Shown here: positions 23,971 to 36,242 of the stretch, piece after piece | Layout: each line of letters starts with the position of its first letter | Numbering within the stretch: the stretch's first letter is position 1 | Assembly: GCA_963169105.1 (NCBI GenBank) | Contig: OY720635.1 | Location: forward strand, 156,255,645 to 156,319,644 | DNA length: 64,000 nt | Direction: 5' to 3' | DNA from: Ceriagrion tenellum | Taxonomy: Eukaryota > Arthropoda > Insecta > Odonata > Coenagrionidae | Made by a program: the position numbers and the translations under genes | The notes under the pieces: model-generated | The model's input: only the letters and a program-made list of their open reading frames with translations | Databases searched by the model: none | Told to the model about the DNA's origin: nothing

Positions 23971-26900
23971 TCTAGAAATATGATGCCAATTGTAGTGGAA
24001 AAACTAATTATCGATACAAAAACAAAACTGAAACGTTAGGAGCATCAAATAAATTGGCTAATGCGAGAACAACCGAACCTAAACGTGTCAGATGGATAAC
24101 ACTTGCGTCTGTCGGCCTCGCGCTTCAAGGTCGCGGATGCGAGAATAGAAATCCTACGAGGATGAACGTTCACAAATCACGGATGGCTCCCTCCTCGAGT
24201 GTGGCGATCCGAAATAGAGTTGCTTCGAAAGAGAGGGAACAAACGGTAGAATGAATCAGGAGTCTTTCGGACCCAGGCGTGCCGGTGAATTATGTGTATA
24301 CCAACGCAACCTTCTGCGTCAAAACATGTGGAGAATGAAGAGGCTGATTCCAGACCTCTCTAATTCCCGTCGACATCTCCGGAATTGGTGGCGTTTGCAC
24401 CTGATGAATCACGGGCCAAATAGATTTTCTAATCGTTGCCATATTGCGTATGCTGGAAGGAGCTCTTTCAGTTAAATGGAGTTCCATAAGTAATCACGAG
24501 TGGAAGGATATCTATCCGATCGTTTACTGAAGTGTTCGTCCGCCTTAGACGTCTAATTGTAAAATACTATTTCATGCCTGTTCTTGTATATAAATCTCTA
24601 CTTGCGACATTGGCCCGCATTGACACGGGGAACGTGTGATCAGGCACTTCCGCATTATTCTGTTAAATATACTAGTTTTCCGAAATGCCTGTGTTCTATC
24701 TTCATTATACTCGACGCTCCGAGAATTTACTCTGTGTCTCTGTCATCTAACACGTACATGCTGACGATTGTTCATGAAGCGCGATGAGTTGGTATTGTTT
24801 CAGGTTATGGGAGCTGTCCATCCCAGGTGTTGAAGAGCTGATCGAAACACATGGGCGCTCTTCAAAACATTCGAAGAATGTTAAATGGAACGATGCGCAT
24901 TGGTGAAATGTTTGGTAATCTGCCGGTTGGTAGCTTTTCGAGGGCGCACAACACTCACGGCCTCAAACTTTAAGTACAGTAATCGAATTCGTCCATAATA
25001 AGAATTTCAAATCGCATGTTCAATTAAAGATTCGGCATTACCGAGGCTTGGTCGTAAATCAAAAATCAATTCCCACTGGTGGTCGCGGTAAGAGTGTTAT
25101 ATGTGTTCCACTCTTGCGACCTCTAGGGAGTGCTTATAGGATGCGCAGCACATGGAGAAGTCTGTTAAATCACAAATGGTGGACGCAGCTGACTCGATGG
25201 GCCTACGACTATTTGCAGAGCGACTGTCTAAACAATAAATACTGTAGTTCTAATTTAAAGAGTAAACGGAGAAATCTTCAAGTAGCGCAACAATGAATCA
25301 ATACGGTTTCCAGGCCATTTGACAGCACCCTGGGCCGCATTTTAGCTGATACACGGGGTTTTAGAATATGACACAACTGAACTACACCGTTACTGATATT
25401 GACATTAAATTCCTGAACACATCCCCACAGCTTAATTGAAAATATAGGCAACTTTCAAGCATTCTTCATATTGGGACTGAAAAACTGATAATCTCACAGG
25501 ACCTCTCAAATGTGCCGGATCGTTGTGCAATTCATCGATATATTGCCAATCCCAATGCCGAACACGGAATCTTTCGTGGCGGTAAATTGGTGAGAGGAGG
25601 GGAGTGGTTGAGCCAGGGAGTGGCCTGCAGCGCATGCGCACTCCAATCGAATCGTCTCCACGCTGCGCCTCATCCAAGATCATCAAAAAGATATCGAGCC
25701 TCAAATTGAATGCCCTCGCCATTGACCGAGCGGTGTGATCCTCTTTTGTGCAATCTGAGAGGCCCGCATTTCAAACGCCAGCATGCATTTAAAAAAAATA
25801 TGTTTAAAAAACAGAGCACAAGGGCGCGCATTTATGGATGGCCATAAATAAAGACGACGATGAGACCTCCCGGCGACAACATGGCGGAGAAGCGTATTCT
25901 GGTCACGGCCGCGAGACCTTACATTCAATCGAGAATCCCGCTCTTCTCATCTGCCGGTGGATTCCGAATTGAAACCTCCCGCTTCACATATCTTCTCCAT
26001 ATTCATATCATTAAGGTGGTTTCACCATGGTTGAGTGAGTCAAAACAAATAACTCTACTAAATCAAACATTTTTATTCATTTGGTTTTAAAAAATACTCC
26101 TTTCGCTGATGAAATGGGTTACCAATAGAAAAGCACAATTAACTTGCAAATTAATCGCATTATTCCACGAATATGCATTTTATCACCACACCTGTCCAGC
26201 CAAAAGAGCCGACTTCAGCGCCATTTGAATGTAACAACCGCTTTTCGACTTCAATTATGGAAGCAGTTTGCCATTACCTTCAAGAGGTTGGCGGTAAGAT
26301 TCCAGCATTTTAATTTTATTCAATTTTGCAGGAATGTCCGCTGATTACAAACAGTTTGAATTATAATCTTATGCATACTTTCTCGTTAAAAATGACACTA
26401 TCCCGCTGAAATTTGAGAAATCTCCATGACTCACCAATTTTAGGGATCAATTATGCTAAAAATAGCATAGGAAGAAGTGCCTTTGATCGTAGCTCGCTCA
26501 GATAAAACGTTAAATTAAAGACACTACGTTTCACTCTTCAAAATTATCTGAAAAAAAAATTTGAGGGATGAACCAACTTAACGAATTACGAGATCAATAT
26601 GTATCTGCGGAGGTAGTCAAAGTCACGCGACGGGGCAATCTAGCATGGAGGCGAAGTCAGGGATAATCTTTAGTGAGCAGGAATTGGTCCATGAAGATGT
26701 AGAGGGAAGCTGCATCGGAATGGCTAAAGCCCGGGACGAATACAAGCAGGTCTTACTGCTACATATCATTTCTTAAGCTAATAGTCGTTAATGATATACA
26801 ATTATAATAATGCACTAAGCACTACATGCTCTTCATAAAAACTAACACACTAATTACAAAGCGAAGGAAAACGCGGAACTTAGAAGTTGGCATTGTAGCT

Positions 26901-28421
26901 TACTAGCGATCATCATATTAAGCCTCTGAAACTTATTTATGTAGATCGCAATAGCTAAAATTACAAACCATATTTATCATTACATACTGGTTTGATAACA
27001 TGTTGTCCTAGCGAATACCACTGTAGATATACTATGTTTAATTAGAATAAATACCGACTTTGAGTATGGCTTCTTAATATATTTGTCAATCACGGTAAAC
27101 GAGGAGTTTCGATAATTCACTGTCGTACAACCAATTGACAAAGATAGATCAAGTTTCCCTAATCAGTAATTCATTTGGCTACACCAAAAATCATTCCCTC
27201 ACCAACGCACCCACCAGTTCTTAATTGCGTAAATGACCTCAGCTTTTGGTCACCTCCCCAAATAACCAACCATCCTATTAACAGCGAAAATTTACAAGTA
27301 AAAACACTGCTCTCCATTTCACTGTTAGCCTTTTGTACATTTGTAATTCAAAATGGCGGATTAATCCGCTCGCGAACATAGAGATCGATGGCCAATTTTT
27401 GCATATTTAGAGATCACGAAAAAATGGCAGATTTAGGGATCACGAATATATTCTCACTTAACTTTAATTGGAGAAAGAAAGAGACCCACTTTGAGGGTTG
27501 ACAAAGAGTATTATTTAAATGGCTTGCCTGATAGTAAAAGAAAATAGCAGAATGTGTACGGGATTACTAAAGTCCGAATGAACCAGTAATAATTAACTAT
27601 ATATTAAAACTGCCTTCATAACTGCAAAAGTTATTGGTGAGATAATTGCAAGGGAATATTTTGGAAACTGAAAAAACTAAGGCAAGAGCAAGGCAGGTTT
27701 CGTTCTAGTCTGTTATGTCCTGTTAGCCTGGCCTAGCGTAGAAAAATTATTCATAGTTATTCCACTGGTCAGAAGTTTATAAATCCCAGAATTAAAGAGC
27801 TAATATTGTAAAATTTAATTCTAACTCTGCCATTTAGGCATAAAATAGGCAAAGACATAGCTGATATTTAAGGAAAAACAACTAATTTTACTTGACAACT
27901 ATTCAAACTGGTTTGAATTGGAGGAAATATAAAACAAAAGTTCACCTTATGTAATTCCATGTTGTTGTCATGTTCATGATAATATGAGGTGTGATATGTA
28001 GCTACGTATGGTATGTATCAACATGTTGCTAGGCTATGTATCAGAGGTACATATTGAGCATTATAAATGGGGAGCCATTTGAAAAGGATGAAAATTTATA
28101 GTCTGTTATTTTAAAAAGTGAGAGTTCATAACAGAGTCAACGATTCCACGGCTAGAATCCAGCCGCCTAACATGTAAGTTCTTGGCCTTCAATTAAACCA
28201 ATGCAGCTGTCTTCTCTTTTCTCGGGTTATCTCCCCTCGGTTCTCGTTTCTCGTATCTCGGTTAATAATTCCCTCTTCATTGAGAATTCCAGCGAAAATT
28301 CGTCGAAATTCCTTCTTTCGGGAGACATTCATTCTAATTGCAGAAATAGAACACCAGACAACACGCACCCAAGATTTTAAATTCAAATTTATCGAATGTG
28401 TGACAACATATCGTTAAAAGA
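23971..28421. other. No gene recognised; one CpG-rich promoter candidate
   Basis: ORFs of up to 96 codons (25,432-25,722 minus, 24,251-24,475 plus) have no motif I recognise. The region 25,560-25,900 is described separately. A tRNA-like text (GACCGAGCGGTGTGATCCTC … ATTTCAAACGCC, 25,724-25,785) has only a weak B box, so I do not call a tRNA. Confidence 0.45.
25560..25900 (+). promoter_or_regulatory. Candidate CpG promoter with NRF1-type and YY1-type motifs
   Basis: A perfect palindromic GCGCATGCGC (25,630-25,639) matches the binding site of NRF1 and its insect homologue EWG. 240 bp downstream, ACAACATGGCGGAGAAGCG (25,878-25,896) matches a YY1/Pho-type AACATGGCGG site that doubles as a strong start context. 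From that ATG (25,882) an ORF reads MAEKRILVTAARPYIQSR to 26,090; I do not recognise it. Housekeeping promoters often combine these motifs, but there is no other support for a gene. Confidence 0.25.
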
Positions 28422-28733
28422 ATGAGCGGCAAGGCATCTGGCGCTTCGTCGCTAAGGACGCCGGGTAGAACAAACAACGACCCACAAGAACAAGCGAATT
28501 CATTGGGACGCGCGAAAATTAACGCGCTCTCGCGGCGTAGACGACAACTACGGAGGACGAGGGACGGTCGAGGAGCGGGAGAGTGCGAACCGCGGTGCAG
28601 ATTACATGCGAGAGTTGAACGGCAAACTCCCCATAAATACTCCCTGTCGACACATCATGAATGTGACGCAAAGGACACCTCACCATCAGTGTGCAAATAT
28701 GTTACTTGGGTAATCTACGAGTTAATCCTCTAG
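28422..28733 (+). other. Unrecognised CpG-rich ORF, 103 codons
   Basis: The reading frame MSGKASGASSLRTPGRTN… is rich in Arg, Gly and Ser, with a basic block RRRRQLRRTR around residues 38-47. The DNA is more CpG-rich than its surroundings. No domain, signal peptide or membrane segment is visible. It could be a first exon or a chance ORF through a CpG-rich patch; I favour chance. Confidence 0.2.
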
Positions 28734-30624
28734 CTTTTACCGGCACAGAACCCTTCCTATCAACAACAGGGGAGAACTTTTTTAAGAGGCGGCCCGGAAA
28801 ATTTCTGAAAGGCCTACGGGCCAGCCTTCTATTAGCTTCCAAAGTTTTTTAGATTATTTCACTAGAATTAAAACCTTGGAAATTTAAAAATTAATTTGAA
28901 TTTTTTCATGAATATCACCGTGACCCTCTATTTTTTCGAGGAATTCACTAATTCTTTTTATAGAAAATACAAATTCGATGAAAAGTGCAAACATAAAGAT
29001 AAAACACCGAAAAAAAATTTTCCAGGGACAAAAATCGTATTTATAATAAGTTTTGTAATATTTTGCAAGAGATTTGACACTGCTTATTTCACAGGAGACA
29101 GAGCACCTTCCTTCTTGCCCCTACCCTTCGACCTATCCGGCATGAATAGCCCACCGGTAGCAATCGTCATTGCTCCCGCCAGTCCAGCTCTTGGAGTCAT
29201 TGTTTGAACGAGGAACCCCTTCCACCACAAGGTTGTATTCCGCGGGTAGAGTCCCGATGGGTTGCGTGAAATATTAAGCGTGGCACCGCTAAACAATAAT
29301 GCTCTTGAAATATTCGATCAATAAATCAATATTCGATTGTTTAGGGTTACCGACAGACAGACGAACGACCTTCACAATTAGATGTCGCTCCGCGGTTGGC
29401 AGAGCACTACGAAGAAGCCAGCTTGAAAATTTGATGAGAAGAGATGAGAGAAGTTCAATACAGGAATATTTTACTTGGTGGAAGGTCGACATGATAATGA
29501 GAAGATTTTTGTAACTTCAGGGTTATTAAGAGACGAACTTTGTCACTTCCAAGCAACAAAGTTCGTCTTATTACCAAGAGAGCATTGACTGAATATTATT
29601 AAACGGACAAATTACTTAGTTGTTTCATCACCACTCACTGTCTATTTTGACATAGGGGAACGTATCAGGTACTTCGAAATGCTGTAAGAGTAAAATATTC
29701 TGATCCACAAGAATTCAGCATCAAAACTCATTAAAAATTCCCAACCTTATGGGGTGTTTGTATAATAAGGTTTAATTTAATGTACGACCGTGAGTACGAT
29801 AGACAAAGGAAATATAGTGCCCGTATGACGAGAGTTGTTCTGCTGAACTTTGCTTTATGAAGTGGTGGGAGGATTCCTCCACCCCAACCCCCTCTGGGGG
29901 TATCTGTAATGAAAATTTAAGTGAATGGAACAATTGGAGAAACGCGTGAGAGCTTCACTTAGACATTCAGATATTCCACGCCTGATTACATGTAGTATCA
30001 AAGAAAGAAAACGCATTTGACGAAGCTAAATGATTCGTTTAAAAAAGCTGGATACACATTATATCCTGTAAGCATCTAGAGTAAACCTTCTTCTCCAGGT
30101 TTCTTTCGCTCTCATATATGAAAGCCCACTGGGATTACGTGTCCCAGTCAAGTGGCCATTCGATGTAAAAAAATAAAGTAGCAGCAGGAGACGCGAGGAA
30201 CGAGAATTCGCACGAGTACGTCTGAGAACGTCGGCGAGAGACAAAAGCGCCCATTGATATACGCGCGCTGCACGGTGCGCCGTAAAAATAAACGCACCCA
30301 TATTAAGTCGTAGAACTCGAGATTAATTTCAGTCGCGGAAGCCGTCGATGAGTGAGAGGGGGAATTGGTAGGGTGAATGGGGGGGGGGGGAGAGTCCGGA
30401 GCGAGCAGAAGGGGGACTAAGGCTGAGAAAAGACTTACGATACACCGAGATCGAAAAATAGATACAGATAGAGATGCACACATTCAAATGGTGGGTTTCC
30501 GGGAGCCTTCCATTCGCACTATTCGCATTTTTACTTCGCAACACAACAGCACCGTCGCCTCCTAATCGCTTCAGACCCTGCAAACTACGCACACCGAATT
30601 GGACGAGAGCATTTTTTTTCTACA
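28734..30624. other. No confident gene; two ORFs and a hairpin
   Basis: The minus-strand ORF 29,084-29,296 reads NPSGLYPRNTTLWWKGFL and GLAGAMTIATGGLFMPDRSK. It has a non-random look, as if from a conserved repeat or exon, but I cannot name it. The block 30,150-30,600 is CpG-rich with overlapping ORFs on both strands and a G-run at 30,379-30,391; it may be a promoter or simply GC-rich DNA. The hairpin at 29,521-29,576 is listed separately. Confidence 0.4.
29521..29576 (+). repeat. Short hairpin (stem about 20 bp, loop 12 nt)
   Basis: GGTTATTAAG-AG-ACGAACTTTGT (29,521-29,543) pairs with ACAAAGTTCGTCTTATTACC (29,556-29,575). A two-nucleotide bulge and one mismatch interrupt the stem. It is shorter than a usual arthropod pre-miRNA. 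No flanking direct repeat is obvious. Confidence 0.6.
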
Positions 30625-31262
30625 TCTACATCTATATAATAACCTGCGAGCCGCCGCATGGTCGTGTAGCAGGGGGTGTTAGGTCACCAGCCGTGTAAAC
30701 GTGTAAGTTTTTTGAGATGGAATGGTGACATGTATTATAGGAGTGTAGTTGGTGGAGCTCAATTTATATTGTGGTCGCTTATTGTTCGCGGAGAGAACAA
30801 GTTCTTGTACCCCTATCTGTTCGGCAGTGTATCTCTCTTATTTTATCGCATATGTCAGACCTAGAGATGTAGTGAAGAGTCATGATAATACACTCTATGT
30901 CGTTCTGAAAAATATCAGTTCTGAATTTCTCAAGCAACCTAAGCCTAGAGTGTAGCCTCCGAGTCTCTAGGGGCTCCCACTTTAATCCCTCTAAAAGTTG
31001 TGAGACACTATAATTACGCTCGTAGCAGTCTTTAACACGCGCTGCTTTCCTTTGTATTTTATTAATTTTGTTGTTAAATCTATTTTACCAGGGTCCAAAA
31101 TGCTCGCGGCGTATTCGAGATGTGGCCTAACCAGAGCGAAGTAGTATCTCTCTTTGACTTTTTCATCCGAGGACCTTCCTATTATACGTTTAACAAAAGC
31201 TAGTTTCTTTGATGCTGCGCCACACATGTTCTGTATGTGTAATCCCCCACGATATATCAATT
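30625..31262 (-). pseudogene. CR1/Jockey-like LINE, 3' end (family copy 2)
   Basis: The minus strand from 31,260 reads FVKRIIGRSSDEKVKERYYF and ALVRPHLEYAASILDPGK, the 'LVRP.LEYA..IWDP' block after the RT palm. It continues, with frameshifts, to FSPRTISDHN, the counterpart of 'FFPRTI.DWN.LP' near the end of CR1/Jockey ORFs. The 3' UTR shares GAGAACAAG…GTGGAGCT and CCTGC…GCCGC…GTGTAGCAGGGGG with the copy at 62.35 kb. Both end in an ACATCT-type tail (here the complement of CTACATCTACATCTATATAA, 30,629-30,648). It is truncated 5' with stops throughout the second half. Confidence 0.82.
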
Positions 31263-34200
31263 TTTATGTTCAATCGGGGAAAATTTCTTCAAAGATTGCA
31301 TCCACGATCGTTGTCTCGTAGCTTTGATTTCCAGCAAAAGCGAGTACTTTGAACAATTTGCATTGAAATCGCTGCTGACTGCTTCTGCGGGTACAGAGTA
31401 CTATCTACCGCTTACAGAGAGTAGAATACCGAACGTTTCGCTGGCGCTCATCATTCCATTCATCGTTATTTACGCCGAGGAGTTTTTATGCGTTTTGATT
31501 TGCATCAACTTCAAATCACTAATCATGAGGCGAAGAGTACATTTACGCTCGTCCATCGGCAAATTACAGAGATGAACACATCCCAAAGTGATGCTCCCTT
31601 TTACTCACATTTCAATCAATTTCACTTAATATTCACTCTCGTTCATTCCACAAGATAATCACTTCCTTTCACTCTGCATTATTTTTCAGTTAATTTCCTC
31701 ATACATTTCTCACAAAATGACCCATAACAAGTGTCTAATATCACTGGCAGCAAACAACAAATCTAGCGAGTCTACGTCCAGATTTAGACCACGCCTATCG
31801 CCCATGAAAGTACACCCGAAGTTTTGAGAAAATCCAACGGCGCTGTCGTCATTATATTTTAAATTTCCTACATGACAATCCGGAATCAAAATGTAATCGC
31901 AATATAAGACCCGAACTTTTCAATCATTGGTGTGTCCGCTCACCGCATAGCGTTCCAGATAGTCAGTAAATCGTATATCCTTCCTCGATGCGGACAACAG
32001 TATTTTGGATCGTAGAAGAGATCACAGCTCGAGTACAATAGTGAAAGCGGGTAACACTATGCTTTTGTTTCTCTTCTACTTTAGCTCAATACCCTGCAAG
32101 CAATTAATGCATTTTTTTCAACTATAGAAATGCACAGAGAACCAATATATGTATATACAAGACACTTGTACAACGTGCTTTTATCACTAGATGGCAGATA
32201 AGGTTGCAAGCATTAGAGAGAAGACTACCTAATCAGCTTCAAAACCTATCGACTAACCTAGTTAGTCTCATTGGCAGCCGTTATGGCCTCTAATAGTTCG
32301 CGGGAATAATGGCATTTTAAACCTATCCGTTCGGCAGTCAAGTTCCCACATCTTATTCTCATGATCTGATGTTCTATCGCGGTATGTTGGGTTTTGTACA
32401 ATGTTCTTGGCGTCATCAGAAAATAAACTGGCTTGGAACTTATAAAAAAGAATAAAGCCGAATTTTAATGGACGGTCTGAGAGCGATTCCCACCACAGGG
32501 ATATTTGATAACTATTGTTTTTCCCACCAATAAACAGGTCTATTATACAGTCCTCCAGATTTCCGAGACATATTTTTAAAATAACAGAAGAAGTTTACAT
32601 GCAAAATACCTTTAAATATAACGCACAGATGAAAAATGTCGGAAACACTCGAGGCAAGATGACACCAGAGATAGTCTGCCCACCGGTTTAAAGGTTTTGT
32701 TTCGCGGCAAGAGTGGGACAGGCATGACACCACCAACAGGTATAAATAAATAGATGTCTTCCTTTGATATCGTACGATCAAATACTGAAATACTTTCAAA
32801 CAAAACAGGAGAACTAATAGTCTATCGAGATTCCAATTCCAATATCGAGATAGAAATTCGCCAAAGTAAACAATAAGCGGGCGGAAATTGCTCTCTGTGT
32901 CTTTCAACATCAAGTCGGCGAGGGCAAGTAACATCCTATGACCATGATATACCATGAAAATGTTTAAGGTTCGCAAAAACTGTTTTTAGGATAAGCGTCA
33001 GGAAATTCAAAAGACAGAATATAATTTTATAAATTCATGAGGTGATAACACCCCATGCCACACTCCCGATAGCATTTCGTAGTTTCACGGTATTATGTAG
33101 ACGTTCAAATAAGGGACATAAATGCATGTACGTGCGTGATGTAGTTAACTCACCTCAATACTCAAGGATAACTTTTCACCATTGCCAGCTGTGCCAATCA
33201 TCCTCGCAGAAAAAGCTGGTCGTTCCATATAGAAGGATACAGCTCTTATGCCACATTTGATCATGTGATGTTTCCCACAAATCAGTTGAAGTCAAAACGT
33301 GCCCAGGACTTCTGTAAAAATTAATATTATTAATTTAAGAAAACTATAAACATAAGGATAACAAAGGACATCGATAATGATGGTATGATGGGTAATGAGA
33401 CGATATAATAACCAGAACTACGGCAAACTTCTGAATACATTCACGCATAATTTCACCTGAATAGCAACAGCACTCCACAGTCTGCCGTTCTACCGCCTTA
33501 GTTCGCTGATTACTCCTCATTTAGGAGATGATACGGAATAATAGCGACAGATATCTCCGCAATTACTCTGAAAAAAGTGTATTACTTTTCCCCCAACAAT
33601 AAATTGAACTATAGAAATACGAAACGGCTGTGAGGATAATTTGGTAGCGTTCATATCTGATTATTTTACACCTAATAGAGAAAAATCACCACTCTCGCCC
33701 ATCCTTTCCCGGACCTGTCGGCCATATTGACATATTGGACTACTCGCTTAGTCAGCGGTTGCGTATAATTTATTGACCAGAACACAAAAACTGATGGAAT
33801 CCAAGGCGTTTCCAAAAAAGGTTGAAATAAAATTAAGTTACGATTTTTAGAACTATTTGTAATACTATGAATACATTGTAAGTTAAAATGTTAGTTTGAT
33901 GCAGTCAGTATGGAACTCTGCCGTAATTTATAAAACTAATACGTTTTCTCAAGTGGCCGGACGAAACGACGCTTTATTCGATTAGAATGAAGTATAGGCG
34001 TAAGGAACTTGGTGACAGTCGCTAATGAAGAGCATGACGATAATATGTGGAAAGTATCCTAGAGATGTGGCGCAAAGTATCCATGTCTTCCTCCCGAGTT
34101 CCCTCCGGGGGTCCCTGAACACATCTCGAGGTGATTGACCATTTCAGGTAATTGTAATGATAGTCTAATAATAGTGAGTTGTGCCACCTCAGGGAATAGA

Positions 34201-34463
34201 TAGAGAGAAAGATAGAAGTAAAGATAGATCCCACTTGGTGTGGCTAGAGTTACGTAAGTACTTCCTATGTGAATATTTACACCTTCCTGCCCAACTGCGG
34301 TGATTATCCATTTTTAGCGGACCATACTTTACGGGCGCTGAAGTCGGCTCCCTCAGGTTGAAGTAGCTGACTGAAAATATTTCATTCGACTGAAGCGCCA
34401 ACGAAATATCGTCCATAAAATATAGAATTAATGAACGCTCACAGCCAAACCACAGCAGAGACC
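31263..34463. other. No gene recognised
   Basis: The longest ORF (32,512-32,976, minus, 154 codons) has hydrophobic stretches near residues 40-75 and 110-130 but no known motif, and its composition resembles translated A+T-rich DNA. ORFs at 31,324-31,575, 33,042-33,260 and 34,189-34,416 are likewise unrecognised. No tRNA, array or obvious transposon end was seen. Confidence 0.45.
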
Positions 34464-34628
34464 CAGGGGCGATCCCAGGGGGGGGATATGGGGATACATC
34501 CCCCCCCCCGAAAATTTAGGGTTTTTCAAAACAATTTTAACAACTAGATGCTGTTATCAAACACAACATTGAACACTCCGATCACTGAGGTAGTCTCCCC
34601 CCGAAATAAATTCCTGGGATCGCCCCTG
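34464..34628. mobile_element. hAT-like MITE, 165 bp
   Basis: The ends are perfect 16-bp terminal inverted repeats, CAGGGGCGATCCCAGG (34,464-34,479) and its exact complement (34,613-34,628). CAGGGGCG-type termini are characteristic of hAT-superfamily elements. The inside is non-coding with a G-run and a C-run either side of ATATGGGGATACAT near the left end. The flanking octamers (CAGAGACC and CTTCAACC) agree at only half the positions, so the 8-bp target duplication has decayed. Confidence 0.78.
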
Positions 34629-35415
34629 CTTCAACCTATGGTCAGCATTCCTTGTATTAAGCAGACCCGATCGCGCCTTTCAGAGTTTCCTTAGAAGTTA
34701 GAAGGTAATCCCCAAGTTATTACGACGGAGCAAAGCAATAAACGTAAATATGCAAGTGCTCTGACCGCCGCGAATCGAGGCGACATTTATGTCAAGAATG
34801 CATTCTTCGGATTAAAGATTATAGAGGCCCGGAACTATATAGATGAATTGGAAGACTCCAAGCATGTATAGCCAACGAATGCAACGGTAAAGTATTGCAC
34901 AATGTTCAGTAGGTAGTCAAACGAGTAACATTTAATTAATACAGTCGAGATAAATATTGTGTTTCTTCAATAAAACTGGAAAAAACTTCCTATGAACGAT
35001 GTTTTTATGCATGCGATTTTAAGTGTAAGCTATGCTACCAGTCATGGTACACATCTTTACGTGGTATAAAGAGACACCAACCAACTTCTAATAGCTGTGG
35101 TAAGGCTATTTACTCAAGCAGATGCTGAATATTCATTTAATATTATTTTGTAAAGTTGTTTATTTCTTTTTTTGTTCATTAGTAACTTTTTCCCCCATTT
35201 TTACTTAGTGCTAATTGAATTATTTATTCTTAAAAGATACATGCAGCAGTGCCCTCTTTTCGTAAAGGTAGCCTCCAAATAATTATTCATAGAGGTCACC
35301 TAAAGCAGTTCTCAACTTGTGTATTAAGTCATGAATATATATTATGGATTGTTATCTCGACGCCAAAAACTGTTGTCAAGAATTCCGTAAACAAACAACT
35401 TTGTGGAAAGTGGTA
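34629..35415. other. No gene recognised
   Basis: A+T-rich DNA without recognisable coding or repeat structure. The ORF at 35,249-35,443 overlaps the edge of the next repeat and has no motif. Confidence 0.45.
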
Positions 35416-35741
35416 CCGCCTAGTGATGAAAGACGGAAGTTAAAATGTAAATACAGTAGATAGTTTGTAAATAAACACGTCGTACTGGTTTTACCATGAA
35501 TATACATGGGTTTTACTTACAATTAATCATAATGCAGTGGATAAAAAATGTAGTACTACACGCGGGACGTAATAATACACTTTTTAACATCTTACGGTCT
35601 ACAGATATATTTAATTTCTCTCCAAATTTAATTACACAAATGCACAATTAACTTCTTAGCACTTCGTGAATATTGCTATACGGAAATTTAATAATAATGC
35701 GAGGTGACTTCACAAGTATTCCCAATGGCCATCATCGCAGT

Positions 35742-35960
35742 TTAGGAAAAAAGGAATGCACTTACCGCCGCCTGGAACAGATTCTTATTTTTCAATCCAA
35801 ATCTCCTATTTTGGGTCCTCGTAGACGCATACCCTGTTTTGCAGCCTGGTACGAAGAAAGTTCTGTTTAAACAAGGCATTCTGAATTCTTTATTTAAGCC
35901 GAACGGGCTTAATGCATTCAAATTAGAATCCGAGTCTAGCAAACATCGTCGTCGGCACAC
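35742..35960 (-). CDS. Short conserved ORF of unknown function (diverged copy), 72 codons
   Basis: MCRRRCLLDSDSNLNALSPF is followed by GLNKEFRMPCLNRTFFVPGC. It aligns without gaps over its first 50 residues to the arm ORFs at 40,583-40,855 and 44,317-44,589; the substitutions include L/P, F/L, C/Y and R/S. The C-terminal halves differ by frameshift and the reading frame ends earlier here. The FVPGCK string resembles the start of a THAP zinc finger (C-x-V-x-G-C), but the rest of a THAP domain does not follow in this frame. It may be the degraded N-terminus of a transposase. Confidence 0.35.
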   Translation of the reverse strand: MCRRRCLLDSDSNLNALSPFGLNKEFRMPCLNRTFFVPGCKTGYASTRTQNRRFGLKNKNLFQAAVSAFLFS

Positions 35961-36228
35961 TATGGACGTTTCATAAACCTCTTACACATTTTCTGTAATA
36001 GATATTTCCTCTCTAGCATTTACAAAGTAACTTTTAGATCACAAAAATAGCACCAAGCAATTCATTCAGATTCAAAGCATCAAGTAATTCATATCTCCTT
36101 GATCGTTATTGAATATTCACCACAGTCTCACGTTAGCAACAATTAACTACGTCTATTTACAATAACAACTGAAGAGACTAATCGAAGTGGGGCCAAGGAC
36201 TGGGTGAACTAAAAGTGGAAGGCAACAC

Positions 36229-36242
36229 GTAGCTTAGGCAAC
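36229..36242 (-). promoter_or_regulatory. RFX X-box-like motif
   Basis: On the minus strand, GTTGCCTAAGCTAC matches the RFX X-box pattern (RYYNYY, two bases, RRNRAC) with one deviation. It is the diverged counterpart of the better sites in the palindrome arms. It lies between two divergently oriented protein relics (35,960 minus, 36,597 plus). Confidence 0.3.

Noticed and set aside
25724..25785. tRNA-Ser/Leu-like sequence
   Set aside because: GACCGAGCGGT resembles an A box, but the B box is poor and no cloverleaf closes.
32512..32976. 154-codon minus-strand ORF
   Set aside because: No recognised motif, composition typical of translated A+T-rich DNA, and no exon or promoter context. An ORF this long is possible by chance in 64 kb over six frames.
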